A stretch of 64,000 nucleotides of DNA from Chrysomallon squamiferum (lineage: Eukaryota; Mollusca; Gastropoda; Neomphalida; Peltospiridae). The first letter of the stretch is position 1, and each line of letters opens with the position of its first letter. The notes beneath the pieces were generated by a model. It did no database searches and was not told the DNA's origin. It saw nothing but the letters and a program-made list of their open reading frames with translations. The stretch is taken from assembly GCA_012295275.1 (NCBI GenBank), contig CM022671.1, positions 34,991,683-35,055,682 of the forward strand, written 5' to 3'. Shown here in pieces: positions 26,883 to 39,120 of this stretch. Both the position numbers and the translations under genes were made by a program.

Positions 26883-26888
26883 TTTATT
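26883..26888 (-). terminator. Candidate poly(A) signal of POR
   Basis: AATAAA on the minus strand followed by TATTTTTATTAGTGATTTG and a long T run, about 1.1 kb past the POR stop. No better signal was noticed nearer the stop codon, but AT richness makes single hexamers weak evidence. Confidence 0.35.
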
Positions 26889-27971
26889 TTATAGGTATTA
26901 GATGTATGACTTTCAGGTGCTTCATAACAATGTAATTTTCATATATCCTTTACATAAACATAATACAAGAGGAACAAAAATAATTAAAAAAATATATATA
27001 CTGTCATTTTCTGCAGCCATGAAAACTGGACCCCAAGACAGAGTATATGTACAATAGATTGTTGTTTCATTTTCATAAAAAACACACAATAATTTATAAT
27101 TTACTATCCTGCTCAGGTAATAAATATATATGTATGATATATATATATTTTTTATATTAATATTATAAACTTTGATTTATGAGTCCTTTGAACTTCATCT
27201 ATGAATGAAAAGATATATATTTCATTAAAAAAATATATATATATCATAAATGATGTAAAACTATAAAATGAACAGAATTTATGTCCCAGACTATTTAAAC
27301 ACGCACAATCAATCCAACACAGCTTAGCCAGGTGTTGTACCCGTAAACCACACCATTAACAGAATGCTATGAGTAAGTCTTCAAAATGATAACATTAACA
27401 AATTTAACATTAAATATCCTGTTAAAAATACCATGTAACACATTTTGTGAATAATAAAAACAATTATTTTCATAACATTGTAGGTTTAGAATTATTTTAA
27501 AATTCTTGGTACACAACATTGTTCCTAACTGACATGGCAGTTTACTAAATTTCACAAAAATATTTTAAAATTATACTTTTTAAAACCCACTAAGTGTGTG
27601 TAAATGGGAGGATATTAGTAATAATAGCACTAACGATGATTTTAACTGATTATATATCTATTTTTATCCATTCATATTCATATAACATCACTGCTATTCA
27701 GAAGAAGAAAAATCAACATTAAAAACAGTCTGACTGGATTTAACATAGCTTTGGTAGGATAACAAATGCAGAAAAAAAAAAAAATTATACAAAATTTACA
27801 TATATTAAATATATAATTTATGATATACATTTTCAAGGGGTAAAAAAGTCAAAAAAACAATGTCACTTGTACAGGATCAAACATTTAAATTTGATCACTG
27901 ACAGTGCATTCAGTAATGTCTACATATATAAACTGGTTAATATATTTTAAAACTATAAACGTCAGATGTTT
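26889..27971 (-). other. Probable 3' UTR of POR
   Basis: 1.1 kb between the POR TGA (27974-27972) and the candidate poly(A) signal. AT-rich; no frame worth reporting on either strand. Confidence 0.4.
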
Positions 27972-30900
27972 TCAGCTCCAAACATCACAGGAGTAGCGAC
28001 CCTTGACCTGCAGCTTTTTGACGTAATCTGCTGCTTTGGCGCTGTCCATGTTGCCATGTTCCACGATGATCTCCACCAGCAGAGCATGTACGTCACGAGC
28101 CATGTTCTTAGCATCACTGAAAACATTCAAATATTACAGTTTATCATTTACACATGAGTACACTCAAAAACACGTACATAAACACACGCACAATCACACA
28201 CAAACACACACACAAGCCATAACATAGATATAAACAGACATCATTTTTTTAAAATTTGCATACATTCACCTACGTGCACACACACACACACACACATACA
28301 CACATACAAATTAATGTCCACTTTGAAAATAAACAAACTATATATAAATATATATATTATAAAATAATACTCTACAAATGAAATGCTACTCACCCACAGA
28401 TATAAATATTATATTATGTTACATATTATAAACAATTATCACATTACTGTGACTTCTGAATGAGTCACTACTTACCCACATACATATATATGACCGCCAT
28501 TTTCCAACAAATCCCATATTTCCTGTTTGTTCTGTTTCATAAGATTCTGGACATAAACTTTTTGTGTCTGATCACGAGAAAATGCTGTGTAAAGTTTGGA
28601 CAGACTTCCCTTAGAAAGATACTCCTCGAGTTCATCCTCGTAGAGAAAGTCTACATTTTTATGTCTGCAGCCAAAATACAAGATTGTGGTGCCCAGCGGT
28701 TTGCCTGAAAATAACAGTTAAAACATCCATTTTTCACCCACACACATCTGTATTATTTCTGACAATGTATTATTTGTTGTTATTCTAAATAACTAAATAT
28801 TTTTTAACAAATTTCAAATCTTATTTCTTGAGAATAAATTAGAATTAATTAAGAAAAGAAACTTAGAAAAATAAACACATTTATGTATATGCATGTGTGT
28901 CTGTGTCAGTGTGTGAATGCGTGTGAGTGCATGTACACGTGAGCATATTTGCATGCATGCAGGAGTGTACAGACATTAAAAAAAAAAACCTGAAAAAAAA
29001 CAACATGTTTATGTCAGTTAAATTAAAATTCAGAAACATGTTATATGTCATCTGGTGCTTTGTGTTCTATCTGAATTAAGATTTTCTCTATTTTAACAGA
29101 AACTATGTACAGTGCTGTAAATGCAACGAACCTTCTTTCAGAGCCACATCTCTCTCTTGAATGAAGCCTCTGAACGGAGCCAAGCCGGTGCCTGGTCCAA
29201 TCATAACGACTGGGGTGCTCGCCTTGAACGGCAGCCTGAACTGAGACTTCCTCACAAAGATTGGAACTGTTGGCTTCTCGTCGTTTGTGAGGTCTTTGTT
29301 CTTCAGATAGTTTGTCGCTACACCTTTAGTGAGTCTACCAGTCTTAGTGGTGTACTCAATCAGAACTGCTGTTATGTGTATACTGTTTGGATAAACCTGA
29401 ATTTAATCATAATGATAATTAACAACAACAACAACAACAATAGTAATAATAATGGTAATAGTAATAATAATATCATTAATAATAATAATACATCTGTTAT
29501 AATCACAATAATAATAGGAGACATAATTGTAATGATAATAATGTGTATCTAGAATTAAAATGGAAAAAATGGAAAGAATTTTTCAGGGGAATAATTTACC
29601 TTTGGTGATGAAGAAATGGAGTAGTATCTGCACTGTAACCGTGGCAACAGCTCACATAAATGGTCAAGAGATGGGTTTAGTGAAGGTAGGTCCTCCAAAA
29701 TGGCCAAGATATTTCTGTGACACCTCACAACCCATTCTAAATATAAATTCTTAAAAAGAAAAACACAGAAAAACAAATAAGTGATTGAAGTAATAATTAA
29801 ATAATAATAAATAACTGAAGAAAATAAGGAAATAATTAAAAGAATATAAATAAATAATAAAAAGTAATTAAAAGAACATAAATCAATTATTAAAGAAAAA
29901 TTAAAAGGCTATAAATAAATATTAAGAACTGTAAAAAAATAAAAAATAAAAGAATATAAATAATAAAAATTAATATAAATACATTTTTCAAAAAACAATA
30001 GCATATCTAATAATATATTATACTCCAAGATTAACTATGGTTATTATGTCTATAACAGTAAATACAGAGATCATTTAGTTAATTAAGTCATTGGAAAAAA
30101 CAGTTGCCACAAAACGTGGTACATCACTAACAAATGATTTTTTTTTTTTAAAGAAATGGATAAAGAGTAGATGATCACCTTTCCTTCTTCTTTTGAAGAT
30201 GTCATCAAGAGAAGAAATTCCTTGTCTTTCTGATCCGAAGTGTACTCGGAGAGTTCTCTGAGGATGTGTGTGCGAGGTGGGCTGGTGATGTCCAGGTAGT
30301 GGGTGAGTGCAGTACGGTAACTGCACGGGTTAGGAAACGGATGTTTCTTACTTGCCTCCTCTGTGAAATAAATAACACACGTAATAGTTACATTATCTAT
30401 CTATCTATCTGTCTATCTCCATCTCTCTCTCCCTCCCTCCATCCCTCCCCCTCTCTTTCTCTCTCTTTCTCCATCCCTTTCTCTCTCTCTCTCTGTGTGT
30501 ATAGATATATAAATACATACATGTGTGTATATGTGTGTGTGAGAACTTTTTCTCATTTAATCTTAATCACTCTCTCATACACTATTTTGTTTCTCTCTCT
30601 CTGTCATTTACTCTTTTTTTCTATCACTCAATTGTTTTTTTTTCTCTCTCCCTTTCTCTCTTTTTTTCTATGTGTGTATGTGTGTGTTACTCCATTTCAT
30701 TTACTCTCTCTCTCTCAATCCCACTTTCTGTCTCTTTTTTAAAATTATTTTGAATTTTATGTCAATGAGGAAGGTTAGCGTTAGGGGGGTTTGATGGACT
30801 TTTATGTTTGTTTCTTTACTAATAAATTTACAAGCATATATGAAGAAATGATTATCACTTTTAAAATAAACCAAAACTAGTATATACACATATCACTTAC

Positions 30901-32299
30901 ATTTTTATAAATCATCCGAATTTACAGTTAAAATATTAGATGTATTAAAACTGGAAGATGGGATCGTTATTATAGTCTTGTTAAACAAGAGTAGTTTTTA
31001 GGATAATATTAGGTTAAATACCATCAACATTAGTTAATGTTATGACAGTGTCTAAATCCACATTCAGTCGTTTTCCAATAGCATCAACAATAGCTGAGTC
31101 ATTGATTGGGTACACTCCAACATGGTCACCAGCTTCGTACCTGAAAAATAAAAAATAAAACAGAACTAGATTTAGGTAATTAATAATTTAACACAGAATT
31201 CTAAAGTTTTATATTTGTAAATGAATTTTTCAGGGAAAGAATGATTATTTATAAATTTAGTTTAAACTTAATTTTTTTTAATTATATTTGATTTAATTTA
31301 ACTGTTTTTAAATTTAACAATTTCATAAATTTAATATAATTTAATTAATTTATTTTATTTTATTTAACATTTAATTGAACATATCTCTATTTTGTTTACA
31401 TTTAAATTAAACAAACATAATAATGAATTATTATTTTTATGCAAGTTTTATTATATTTTGCTTTTTGTTTTAATAATGCTTAAAATAAAAGTGTTCTGGA
31501 ATTAAAACCACAGATAGTTTTTTTATAATTTAGTTTTTCCCTGACCACTATTAAAGTTTTCAAACAGAAAAAACACCTCACCTTAGTTTGGACCCTGTTA
31601 TATCGAGTTCTATGTGCATGCAGGAACGATCACCTCCTTTGTGTAACTCTCTTCTTAGTGTCATAGGAGCAAGAAAAGGATTCTTCATATCAAATGGCCT
31701 GATGAGAAAACAGAAATCTGCTTTAATGTAAACACAAATCAATTTTCTATGATACAGTTGCAATAAAATACTAATTAGGGCTTTTTTTTTGTTGTCGTTT
31801 TCTTCTCTATTTTCTTTTTTTTTTTGTTGTGTTTTATATATACAATTGTAAATTTCTATACATAATTATTTTCCACAGTTAAATGTTGAAATGTTGTAAA
31901 AGAGACTAATTATAAGTTTCCAATTTATTAATTTTAGATCAAATCTTATTAAGTTAAATTAATAAAAATGATTGAGGACTTACGGTTTCTGTGTCCTAAA
32001 TGTCCCGTATCTGGCCAGCTCTCCTGTGAAAATTCTCAGATTCTCTTTGTTTTCATGGACTGTCAGACTATACTGTCTCATACTGAAAAGTATAAAATAG
32101 CCTGTAGTAAGCAGATATAATATGCAATGATACCTTGATTCTCAAATGACTCCCTTGTCAAACAGTTAAGTTGTCAAACTGGAGAAAAAAAATGTCTCTG
32201 TTGTTGAACATAAAGTCACTTCTCAAACACAGTGTGTGTGTGTATTTTATCCATTTCAGTATCAGACAAGACACTATATATTTTAGCTGTTTCAGTGTG

Positions 32300-32352
<53 letters not shown>

Positions 32353-35300
32353 CCTGACGTCATCTCCTGTTGCTTCCACGCCAAACACCTCACACACTAC
32401 AGGCCAAAATTTCTCTCTCCAAGAAACAAAGTCTTCTTCAATGCTGGAAAGAGAAAGAAAAAAATGAATTTATTGTTGACATATCATGCTGTTGATAACA
32501 CATCAGTATTAATATGAAATGCAAAACACATAATAAAAAGAAGAATTAAATTATGCTGCAGGATCTAATAATAACAAAAATTCAAAATGAAAATTCACAG
32601 CTTTATGTACCTTTTATTTTCAAATTGTTTTTTAATTAAGAAAGCAATATAGAGTGGATTTTAACTTTTTTTCCCCACATTTTTTTTATTTTTGTTTTGT
32701 CTGATCAAAAGAGCTGGTAGAAAGGACAAACAGATTGAAAGAAAAATGGGTAGATGGATGAACCAGTGGGTTTCTGAGTAGATCAGTAAGTACTTGTGTA
32801 CTTGGACTAAGCTGTGACCAGATGTACAGTAACAGACTACAGAAGTACAGAGAGTAGATAAATAGATTTATATATATATATATATATGGATGGATGTTTT
32901 GGCAGGGGGATGGATGAACATATGGATGGATGGATGAATAGACACACAGATGAAAGACAGATGGATGAATCAACTGAAACAAATGAGTGAAAATTTCTCT
33001 TACTTGGCATCGTCATCACCTTCTCCCAGTTCCATTATCCGAGTTCCTCCAAGTTCCTCTAATCTTTTGTCAACATATCTCCCCATCGCATTGTAATGTT
33101 CATAGGTTTTATTACCCAGACCAAACACCTACAAGTACAGCAATGTAACTGATAAAATTTGCACAGTTCTGCTTTAGTAAACAGAAAGAAAAAAGAAAAA
33201 TAAACAGAAATACTATGGCAAGTAATGTCGTTATTAAATACAAATCTATCAACACAAAACTGTAACCTTGTGCAATTATGTCAGCTTATTCTTCACAGTT
33301 CATGATATTTTTGAAATTACTCAAGTATACTCATTAGAATTTTAACTTGTTTAAGTTTAATTTTCTTATTTATGTCTAAAATTTTAAGCCTTTTCAGTTT
33401 ACTTTTAGCACATTTAATTTTTTTTTTTTTTTTTGTTTTTTCTTTTTTTCTCTTTTTTGTAATGGTGCAAATTCAAATCTTTCTAAAATGTCACTGGATA
33501 AATTTTAAATGACTACAAACACTGAATGTATCAGCTATGTTTTATTTATGGTGACAGCCAAATAAAACAAAGTTGAGCTACTCACAGCATACTTCATCCC
33601 ATTGAGCTCACCATCTCCTGACTGTAACCACTCATAGAATTCCTGGGCGTTGTCAGTTGGGTCACCTTCTCCATATGTGGCCATACAAAAAACAGCAAGA
33701 GAATTCTTTATCTCATTCAGCTGTGCCAGATCCTCCTGAAATCCACAACAAAAAATAAACTCATGTTTAATTCACAGGTTATTGAATTACTGAACATTTA
33801 TTTAACAAATTTAGTTATCTCCTATACTCAAATATTTAAACAGTATCCAAATAAAAAAATAAGAATTGAAAGGTATTATTTACCATTAGTACATTGATGT
33901 ATCAATTGTTTTTAAGACATTTATTAAAATAGTTGGGTTAATAGGATGGAGAGTAAAAGAAAAACTATACAAACTATTAAAAATGCTAGCTAACTCAACA
34001 TTAAGAAATGTTTATAGGCAAACGTTACCACTTCACAATCTTCTGTGTCTGATTTATCATCATGAACCATTTATAACTAAACATTCTTCTGTACATAATT
34101 TAACAACTAAACATTACCATTTCACATTCTTCTGTACATAATTTAACAACTAAACATCACCATTTCACATTCTTCTGTACATAATGTAACAACTAAACAT
34201 TACCATTTCACATTCTTCTGTACATAATTTAACAACTAAACATCACCATTTCACATTCTTCTGTACATAATGTAACAACTAAATATCACCATTTCACATT
34301 CTTCTTTACATAATGTAACAACTAAACATTACCATTTCACATTCTTCTGTACATAATGTAACAACTAAACATTACCATTTCATTCTTCTGTACATAATTT
34401 AACAACTAAACATCACGATTTCACATTCTTCTTTACATAATTTAACAACTAAACATCACCATTTCACATTCTTCTGTACATAATTTAACAACTAAACATT
34501 ACCATTTCACATTCTTCTGTACATAATTTAACAACTAAACATCACCATTTCACATTCTTCTTTACATAATTTAACAACTAAACATTACCATTTCACATTC
34601 TTCTGTACATAATGTAACAACTAAACATTACCATTTCACATTCTTCTGTATCTGCAACCATCCCTTTCATCCCATATCGGTTGGCATCCTTTGCCAGACG
34701 ATTAGCAAACTCCTCTGCTGTGCCAGTCTGAGAGCCATAGAATACAACAATGTTTCTTCCCTGTTAAATAGACAGCAATATGTATCTTGTTTAAACAAGA
34801 CACACATATACATACAAACACATTCTGAGAGCCATATAACACAACAATGTTTCTTCCCTGTTAAATAGACAGCAATATGTATCTTGTTTAAACAAGACAC
34901 ACATATACATATAAACACATTCTGAGAGCCATATAACACAACAATGTTTCTTCCCTGTTAAATAAACATAGACAGCAATATGTATCTTGTTTAAACAAGA
35001 CACACATATACATACAAACACATTCTGAGAGCCATAGAACACAACAATGTTTCTTCCCTGTTAAATAGACAGCAATAGGTATCTTGTTTAAACAAGACAC
35101 ACATACATACATACAAACACAGTCTGAGAGCCACAGAATACAACAATGTTTCTTCCCTGTTAAATAGACAGCAATATGTATCTTGTTTAAACAAGACACA
35201 CACACATACATACAAACACATTCTGTGTGTCATAGAACACAACAATGTTTCTTCCCTGTTAAATAATTATAGAAGCAATATGTATCTTGTTTAAACAAGA

Positions 35301-35676
35301 CACACATACATACAAACACATTCTGTGTGTCATAGAACACAACAATGTTTCTACCCTGTTAAATAAACATAGACAGCAATATGTATCTTGTTTAAACAAG
35401 ACACACATACATACACATTCTGTGTCATAAAATGTTTCTTCCCTGTTAAATTAATATAGAAGCAATATGTATCTTGTTTAAACAAGACACATACATACAT
35501 ACATACACATTCTGTGTCATAAAATGTTTCTTCCCTGTTAAATTAATATAGAAGCAATATGTATCTTGTTTAAACAAGACAAACATACATACTTACACAT
35601 TCTGCATGTGTTTATGTGTATGACTACATATATACATACATTACATATGTACATACATACACACACACATATGTAC

Positions 35677-35707
<31 letters not shown>

Positions 35708-36945
35708 TGCATACATACATACATACATACATACATACATACATACATGCCTGCATTCATACATATATAAATTGACTGTACAAATAGTATTTTACAGCAG
35801 TATTGCTGCAGGATAAAATTTCATTTGAATCTCTTAAGATTAAACATTGCTGAAGTCAAATTGTGTTTCCTGTTATTTGCTGCACAAATGTCACATGAAA
35901 TCTGACTTCAGTGATTGATGGCTAGGCTGAATATTTTGCTTATCTTGTCTGAACTGCTTTGAATTTAACAATAAAACAAATACCTTTTTAATAAGCATTC
36001 CAAAAAACCTTGTGATAAAATATTAATAATACACATACTCTTACTACTTTTTTTTTTTTTTTTTTTTTAATCCTTATAAATCAGTCAGTGGATAAAATGA
36101 ATGAACATTTACTTAACAACAATATGTACATGTATATGTTTACCTTCCCATTGTAACATACACCATGTTTTTTACATACAGTAAACAGAGCATCAGTTAG
36201 ACTAGGCAACAGTGCAAAGGGCAGGTTGAAAAGGAATGATCAAGTGACCTATTGTGCATCAAGCAAGAATTTTAACCATGAACATGAACACTGATTTAGA
36301 GAATAAAGGTCAAGATTTCTTAATGCATGTAGCACTTACTGTATTTTTCATTTTGTTAATAAAGCTTGGATCATTAGAGGACTGTACAGATGGCCTGCAA
36401 TAAAAAGAGAATTGAATAAAGTTACAATATTTTATAAAAATTTAAAAATTACTTATTCTATAACATGCAGATTTATTAAAAAAAAAAATTAAAATTAAAA
36501 TTTTTTTATAAAGTTACAATATTTTATAAAAATGTTAAAATTACATGTTTTATAACATACAGATTTATACCAAAAAAAATAAAGAGTATAAATTTTCTTC
36601 ACTGTCAAACATCATTTTTTTTTTTTAATACGGAAAATGACAGGTAAGCATTCAGAATTCAAGTATCTAAAAGATATGTAAGTATGAACAGAATATTTAT
36701 CATGAATACTGAATAAATTATATGAAAAGTATAAGCGAAAAAAACCAAAAAAAAACCATGTACATAAAAGTGGAATAATTATTTCAAAGAGTAGTAAAAC
36801 ATAGTACTTACGAGACTGTAAGCTTTTTAAATGTAGGTTGGTCCTGCTTTTTATCTTTGAAGAAAAACCAGTACACAACCAATCCGCCAGCTGCCGACAG
36901 AATGAATACATCTAACAATGAAAAAATCCCTGTTTCTGTTGACAT
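27972..36945 (-). CDS. POR: NADPH-cytochrome P450 reductase, complete, 14 coding exons
   Basis: Exons: 36945-36812, 36394-36340, 34760-34632, 33735-33586, 33128-33004, 32443-32354, 32082-31984, 31698-31582, 31140-31022, 30360-30179, 29749-29600, 29396-29132, 28704-28476, 28116-27972; 662 residues, all phases continuous. N-terminal ER anchor at ~8-29. Flavodoxin/FMN domain from ~64 with phosphate loop YGSQTGTAEE (71-80), ATYGEGDPTDNAQ and GLGNKTYEHYN. FAD domain with RYYSISSS and GVAT. NADP-binding domain with GPGTGLAPFRGF, YFGCRHKN, AFSRDQ, YVCGDAKNMA. Ends DVWS, with the penultimate Trp that stacks on FAD. Known: it transfers electrons from NADPH through FAD and FMN to microsomal P450s, haem oxygenase and squalene monooxygenase. 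Odd: exon 3 lies between two arrays copied from its own splice boundaries. Very secure. Confidence 0.98.
29420..29520. repeat. Imperfect trinucleotide repeat (AAC/AAT)
   Basis: ACA then AATAAT/GTAATA repeats in the POR intron immediately upstream (sense direction) of the exon starting at 29396; they give a spurious Asn-rich frame on the plus strand. Confidence 0.75.
30390..30500. repeat. TATC and TC-rich low-complexity tract
   Basis: TATC units followed by CT/CCCT-rich sequence, in the POR intron ahead of the exon starting at 30360; on the sense strand it is purine-rich. Confidence 0.75.
32294..32352. repeat. (TG)n then (TA)n directly after a POR splice donor
   Basis: Plus-strand TG run followed by TA. 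In the gene's sense it reads GTATATATATA then a ~45-nt CA repeat starting about 12 nt after the donor of the exon ending at 32354. Confidence 0.9.
34080..34650 (-). repeat. 43-bp tandem array copied from the exon 3 donor boundary of POR
   Basis: Seen: thirteen units (twelve plus the real boundary), spaced almost exactly 43 bp. Each carries, in gene sense, ACAGAAGAATGTGAAATG|GTRATG, i.e. the last 18 nt of exon 3 with its donor. The real junction is after 34632. Copies of the same junction lie at 34589, 34546, 34503, 34460, 34417, 34376, 34333, 34290, 34247, 34204, 34161 and 34118. A degenerate copy sits near 34024 and a truncated one near 34080. Units alternate between GTAATG and GTGATG donors, a hint of two-unit higher-order expansion. 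Copies are near identical, so the array is recent or homogenised. Confidence 0.95.
34727..35600 (-). repeat. ~97-bp tandem array copied from the exon 3 acceptor boundary of POR
   Basis: Seen: nine units (eight plus the real boundary). In gene sense each contains TATTTAACAG|GGAAGAAACA and the first ~34 nt of exon 3 up to the codons for YGSQ, then diverges from the exon. The real exon starts at 34760. Copied exon starts are at 34857, 34954, 35057, 35156, 35255, 35355, 35442 and 35534, spaced 87-103 bp. Units also carry the perfect palindrome CTTGTTTAAACAAG and a TATG/CA-rich segment of variable length. Outer units (35355 onward) are more diverged, with one acceptor context changed and part of the exon copy deleted in the last two. 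Confidence 0.95.
34786..34799. repeat. 14-bp perfect palindrome CTTGTTTAAACAAG, repeated through the acceptor array
   Basis: Reads the same on both strands. It lies about 25 nt upstream (gene sense) of the real acceptor of exon 3, in the usual branch-point zone, and recurs at the same relative place in the upstream repeat units to ~35579. Confidence 0.85.
35700..35757. repeat. (CATA)n microsatellite
   Basis: About eight CATA units next to TA and CA stretches (35660-35700), just beyond the acceptor-derived array in the same POR intron. Confidence 0.85.
36416..36570. repeat. Two-copy ~92-bp direct repeat in POR intron 1
   Basis: The string AAAGTTACAATATTTTATAA recurs with a 92-bp offset (GTTACAAT at 36421 and 36513) and continues to TATAACATRCAGATTTAT in both. 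It lies just upstream (gene sense) of the exon starting at 36394 but does not include its splice site. Confidence 0.7.
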
Positions 36946-37013
36946 CTTGTCAGTTCAGATTTGCTTGATAACAGCAACAACACACCATTGGAGAAGAAAA
37001 AAAAAAAAAAAAA

Positions 37014-38896
37014 ATCATTAACAACATTATCATTAGGAATTACATGCCTTCGGAAAAAAAGAATAAAATTTTTATTAATATACTTTAAAATATTAAGAAT
37101 ATGCTCAAAGCAAAATAACAAAATTATCATTAGAAATGACGACGACATAAAATTAATATTCTTTTAATTTCTTTTTTTCTAAAATAATATGATGACTATA
37201 GCTAGAAAAATGTATTAACAATAAAAATAAATTCTAATAATAATAATGATAATTTAACAAAAAATAATAAATATTCATTATCGTCATCATGAATGGTTTT
37301 AGAAAATAATATATTAACAAACAATGTTATCTTGTTTCTGTGTGTCCCAGCAGAAAAGTCTCTGGAAAACACAGGAAGTCACCTGTCAGAAGTTTCCATC
37401 AAACAAAAGTAATCTCAACTAAGTTAATTAGGCTCGTAATTACAGTACTTATTTACTGGTAGTCAGTGCAAAGGCCAATTTCAGATTTGATTCTGTCATA
37501 GCTGGTCCTTTAGTGTCTTGGGGTGACACGGCATTTTTTTTTAAATGGTTTTCTTTTTTGGAAACATCTATTTTCAGATTTGTAAACAATGACAATTATT
37601 TACATAAAATGATAAAGAACTAATTTTTAACATAAAATTATTAATTATTATTAATTTATTATTATTATTATTATTATTGTTATTTTTAATTATTTGTTAT
37701 TATTATTATTTTTAATTATTATTATTATTATTATTATTATCACACAAATACTGAAAATTTTATAAAGCTTACAATATTAAACAGCTTTAAATATTAGTTT
37801 ATTTACATTTCTGGTTATATTTCTGATCTTAGAGTGTGAAGGTTTTATATTTTACACAAAACTATTAATACCAGAACAAAATTATCAGATTTAAAATTTT
37901 ATGCTTAACTTTTGAAATAAAAGTAACTATAGTGATTTTCCAAAAAAAATATAATAATAATAAATAAATAAATAAAAACCACAAACTATGCCACAATTCT
38001 TAAATTCCACTGCTCTATGGCTTAGCCATCATAGCAAACACTATAACCACATTAACACTTTAATGAGTTCAAAAATAAATAAAATGGAATAAAATGAAAC
38101 AGATGTTATTTAAATTCATCAAATATGCTGATGAAACAATGAATCTGATATGTGTATTCTTTACAGTTTTACAAAATTTTAAATCAATACACTTTGTTCA
38201 ATAAGGAAGTAGAAAATATGGAAATGATATAGGTATTTTGTAAAGTGAAATGTTGACAACACAAATTTGGTAGTATCTTTCATTTCAGTTTGGTCACTAA
38301 TTGAGAAATACATTACAATGATGACTGTCTTTAAATATTAATGCAGATTTGATCCAGTGGAACAGGTGCCACTTTAAATAATCAAAGTTTAGGGTGGAAA
38401 CTCAGTACCTGTAGTCCACTAGCTGAGCACTTCAAGTGATATATTCCATTTCAGTCAGTGACTTGAATTTTGTTATATTTGGGAAAGTAAGACCCTTCTT
38501 TCTGAACAATGTGGATATTTGATAACTAAAAACATTTTTTGGAAATGCAATTCTCTAATTTTCTTCTTTTTTTTTCTCTTTTTTTCATTATAAAATAAAT
38601 TAAAATTTTAAATTAATTTGTCTTTTAACAATTAAAGGGTTAGCAATATTTCTCTTATAAAGAAATAATATAATTAATATATAGAAAAGTCTTCTTGTTC
38701 ATATGATATGGCATCTATTTAATTTGACTGTTTTAGTCATAAATGTATATATATCTACATTAGATAGCATTTAATAATTATAATACATATCATAATGTTG
38801 TATGAATATATAATCAGTGTTAAATTAGCCAGTATTTTTAAATTAATACAAGAACAAAATACAGTATTTTATCAGTTGTATAACTTTCCAACTTAC
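37014..38896 (-). other. Probable POR 5' UTR intron
   Basis: AT-rich sequence with TTA repeats (37655-37741) and no coding exon that I can support on either strand. Confidence 0.4.
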
Positions 38897-39120
38897 ATCC
38901 AGAAGTTAAGTCGATTAGAGGCAGGTGGATTATTTAAAGTTGTAAACTTTGTCGTGCGTGTCTTCTGGCACGAAAACAACGAACGTTGTCTACTAGCACC
39001 GACAGGCGACACTAATAACTGTTTCCGATTGTCTACGCAGAAAAACCTTTTCTCAATAATTACAGTTTTACACCTGATTTCACAGTAATATCCTAACTTG
39101 TGCCAAAAAGAGTGACACTT
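38897..39120 (-). other. Probable non-coding 5' exon of POR
   Basis: A less AT-rich stretch on the minus strand ends at a strong donor (CTGGAT|GTAAGTTGG, last exon base 38897). Just before the POR start codon a polypyrimidine tract (~36992-37013) and AG at 36965-36964 make a plausible acceptor, leaving an 18-nt leader before the ATG. Inference: a 5' UTR exon ~2 kb upstream; its outer edge is not determinable. Confidence 0.4.

Noticed and set aside
29121-29552. 143-codon plus-strand frame with an Asn/Ile-rich tail
   Set aside because: It is antisense to the POR exon 29396-29132 and runs into an AAT/AAC repeat; the sense exon is unambiguous.
30266-30753. Ser/Leu/Phe-rich frames of 158 and 76 codons
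   Set aside because: TC-rich low-complexity intron of POR, opposite strand.
34080-34650. Regular 43-bp repeat array resembling a CRISPR array
   Set aside because: There are no unique spacers between repeats; the whole 43 bp is the repeat and it is a eukaryotic intron containing copies of the exon edge.
34667-35245. Overlapping minus-strand frames encoding repeated Cys-rich peptides (CVSCLNKIHIAVYLTGKKHC type), tempting as a secreted or toxin-like repeat protein
   Set aside because: They are translations, in several frames, of the acceptor-derived tandem array of POR; the period is not a multiple of three, so no single frame is maintained and there is no signal peptide or independent gene structure.
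35538-35816. Tyr/His/Ile/Thr repeat frames on both strands
   Set aside because: Translations of the CATA/TACA microsatellite beside the POR array.
38795-39088. 97-codon plus-strand frame
   Set aside because: No homology or splice support; the region reads better as a non-coding POR 5' exon on the other strand with a strong donor.
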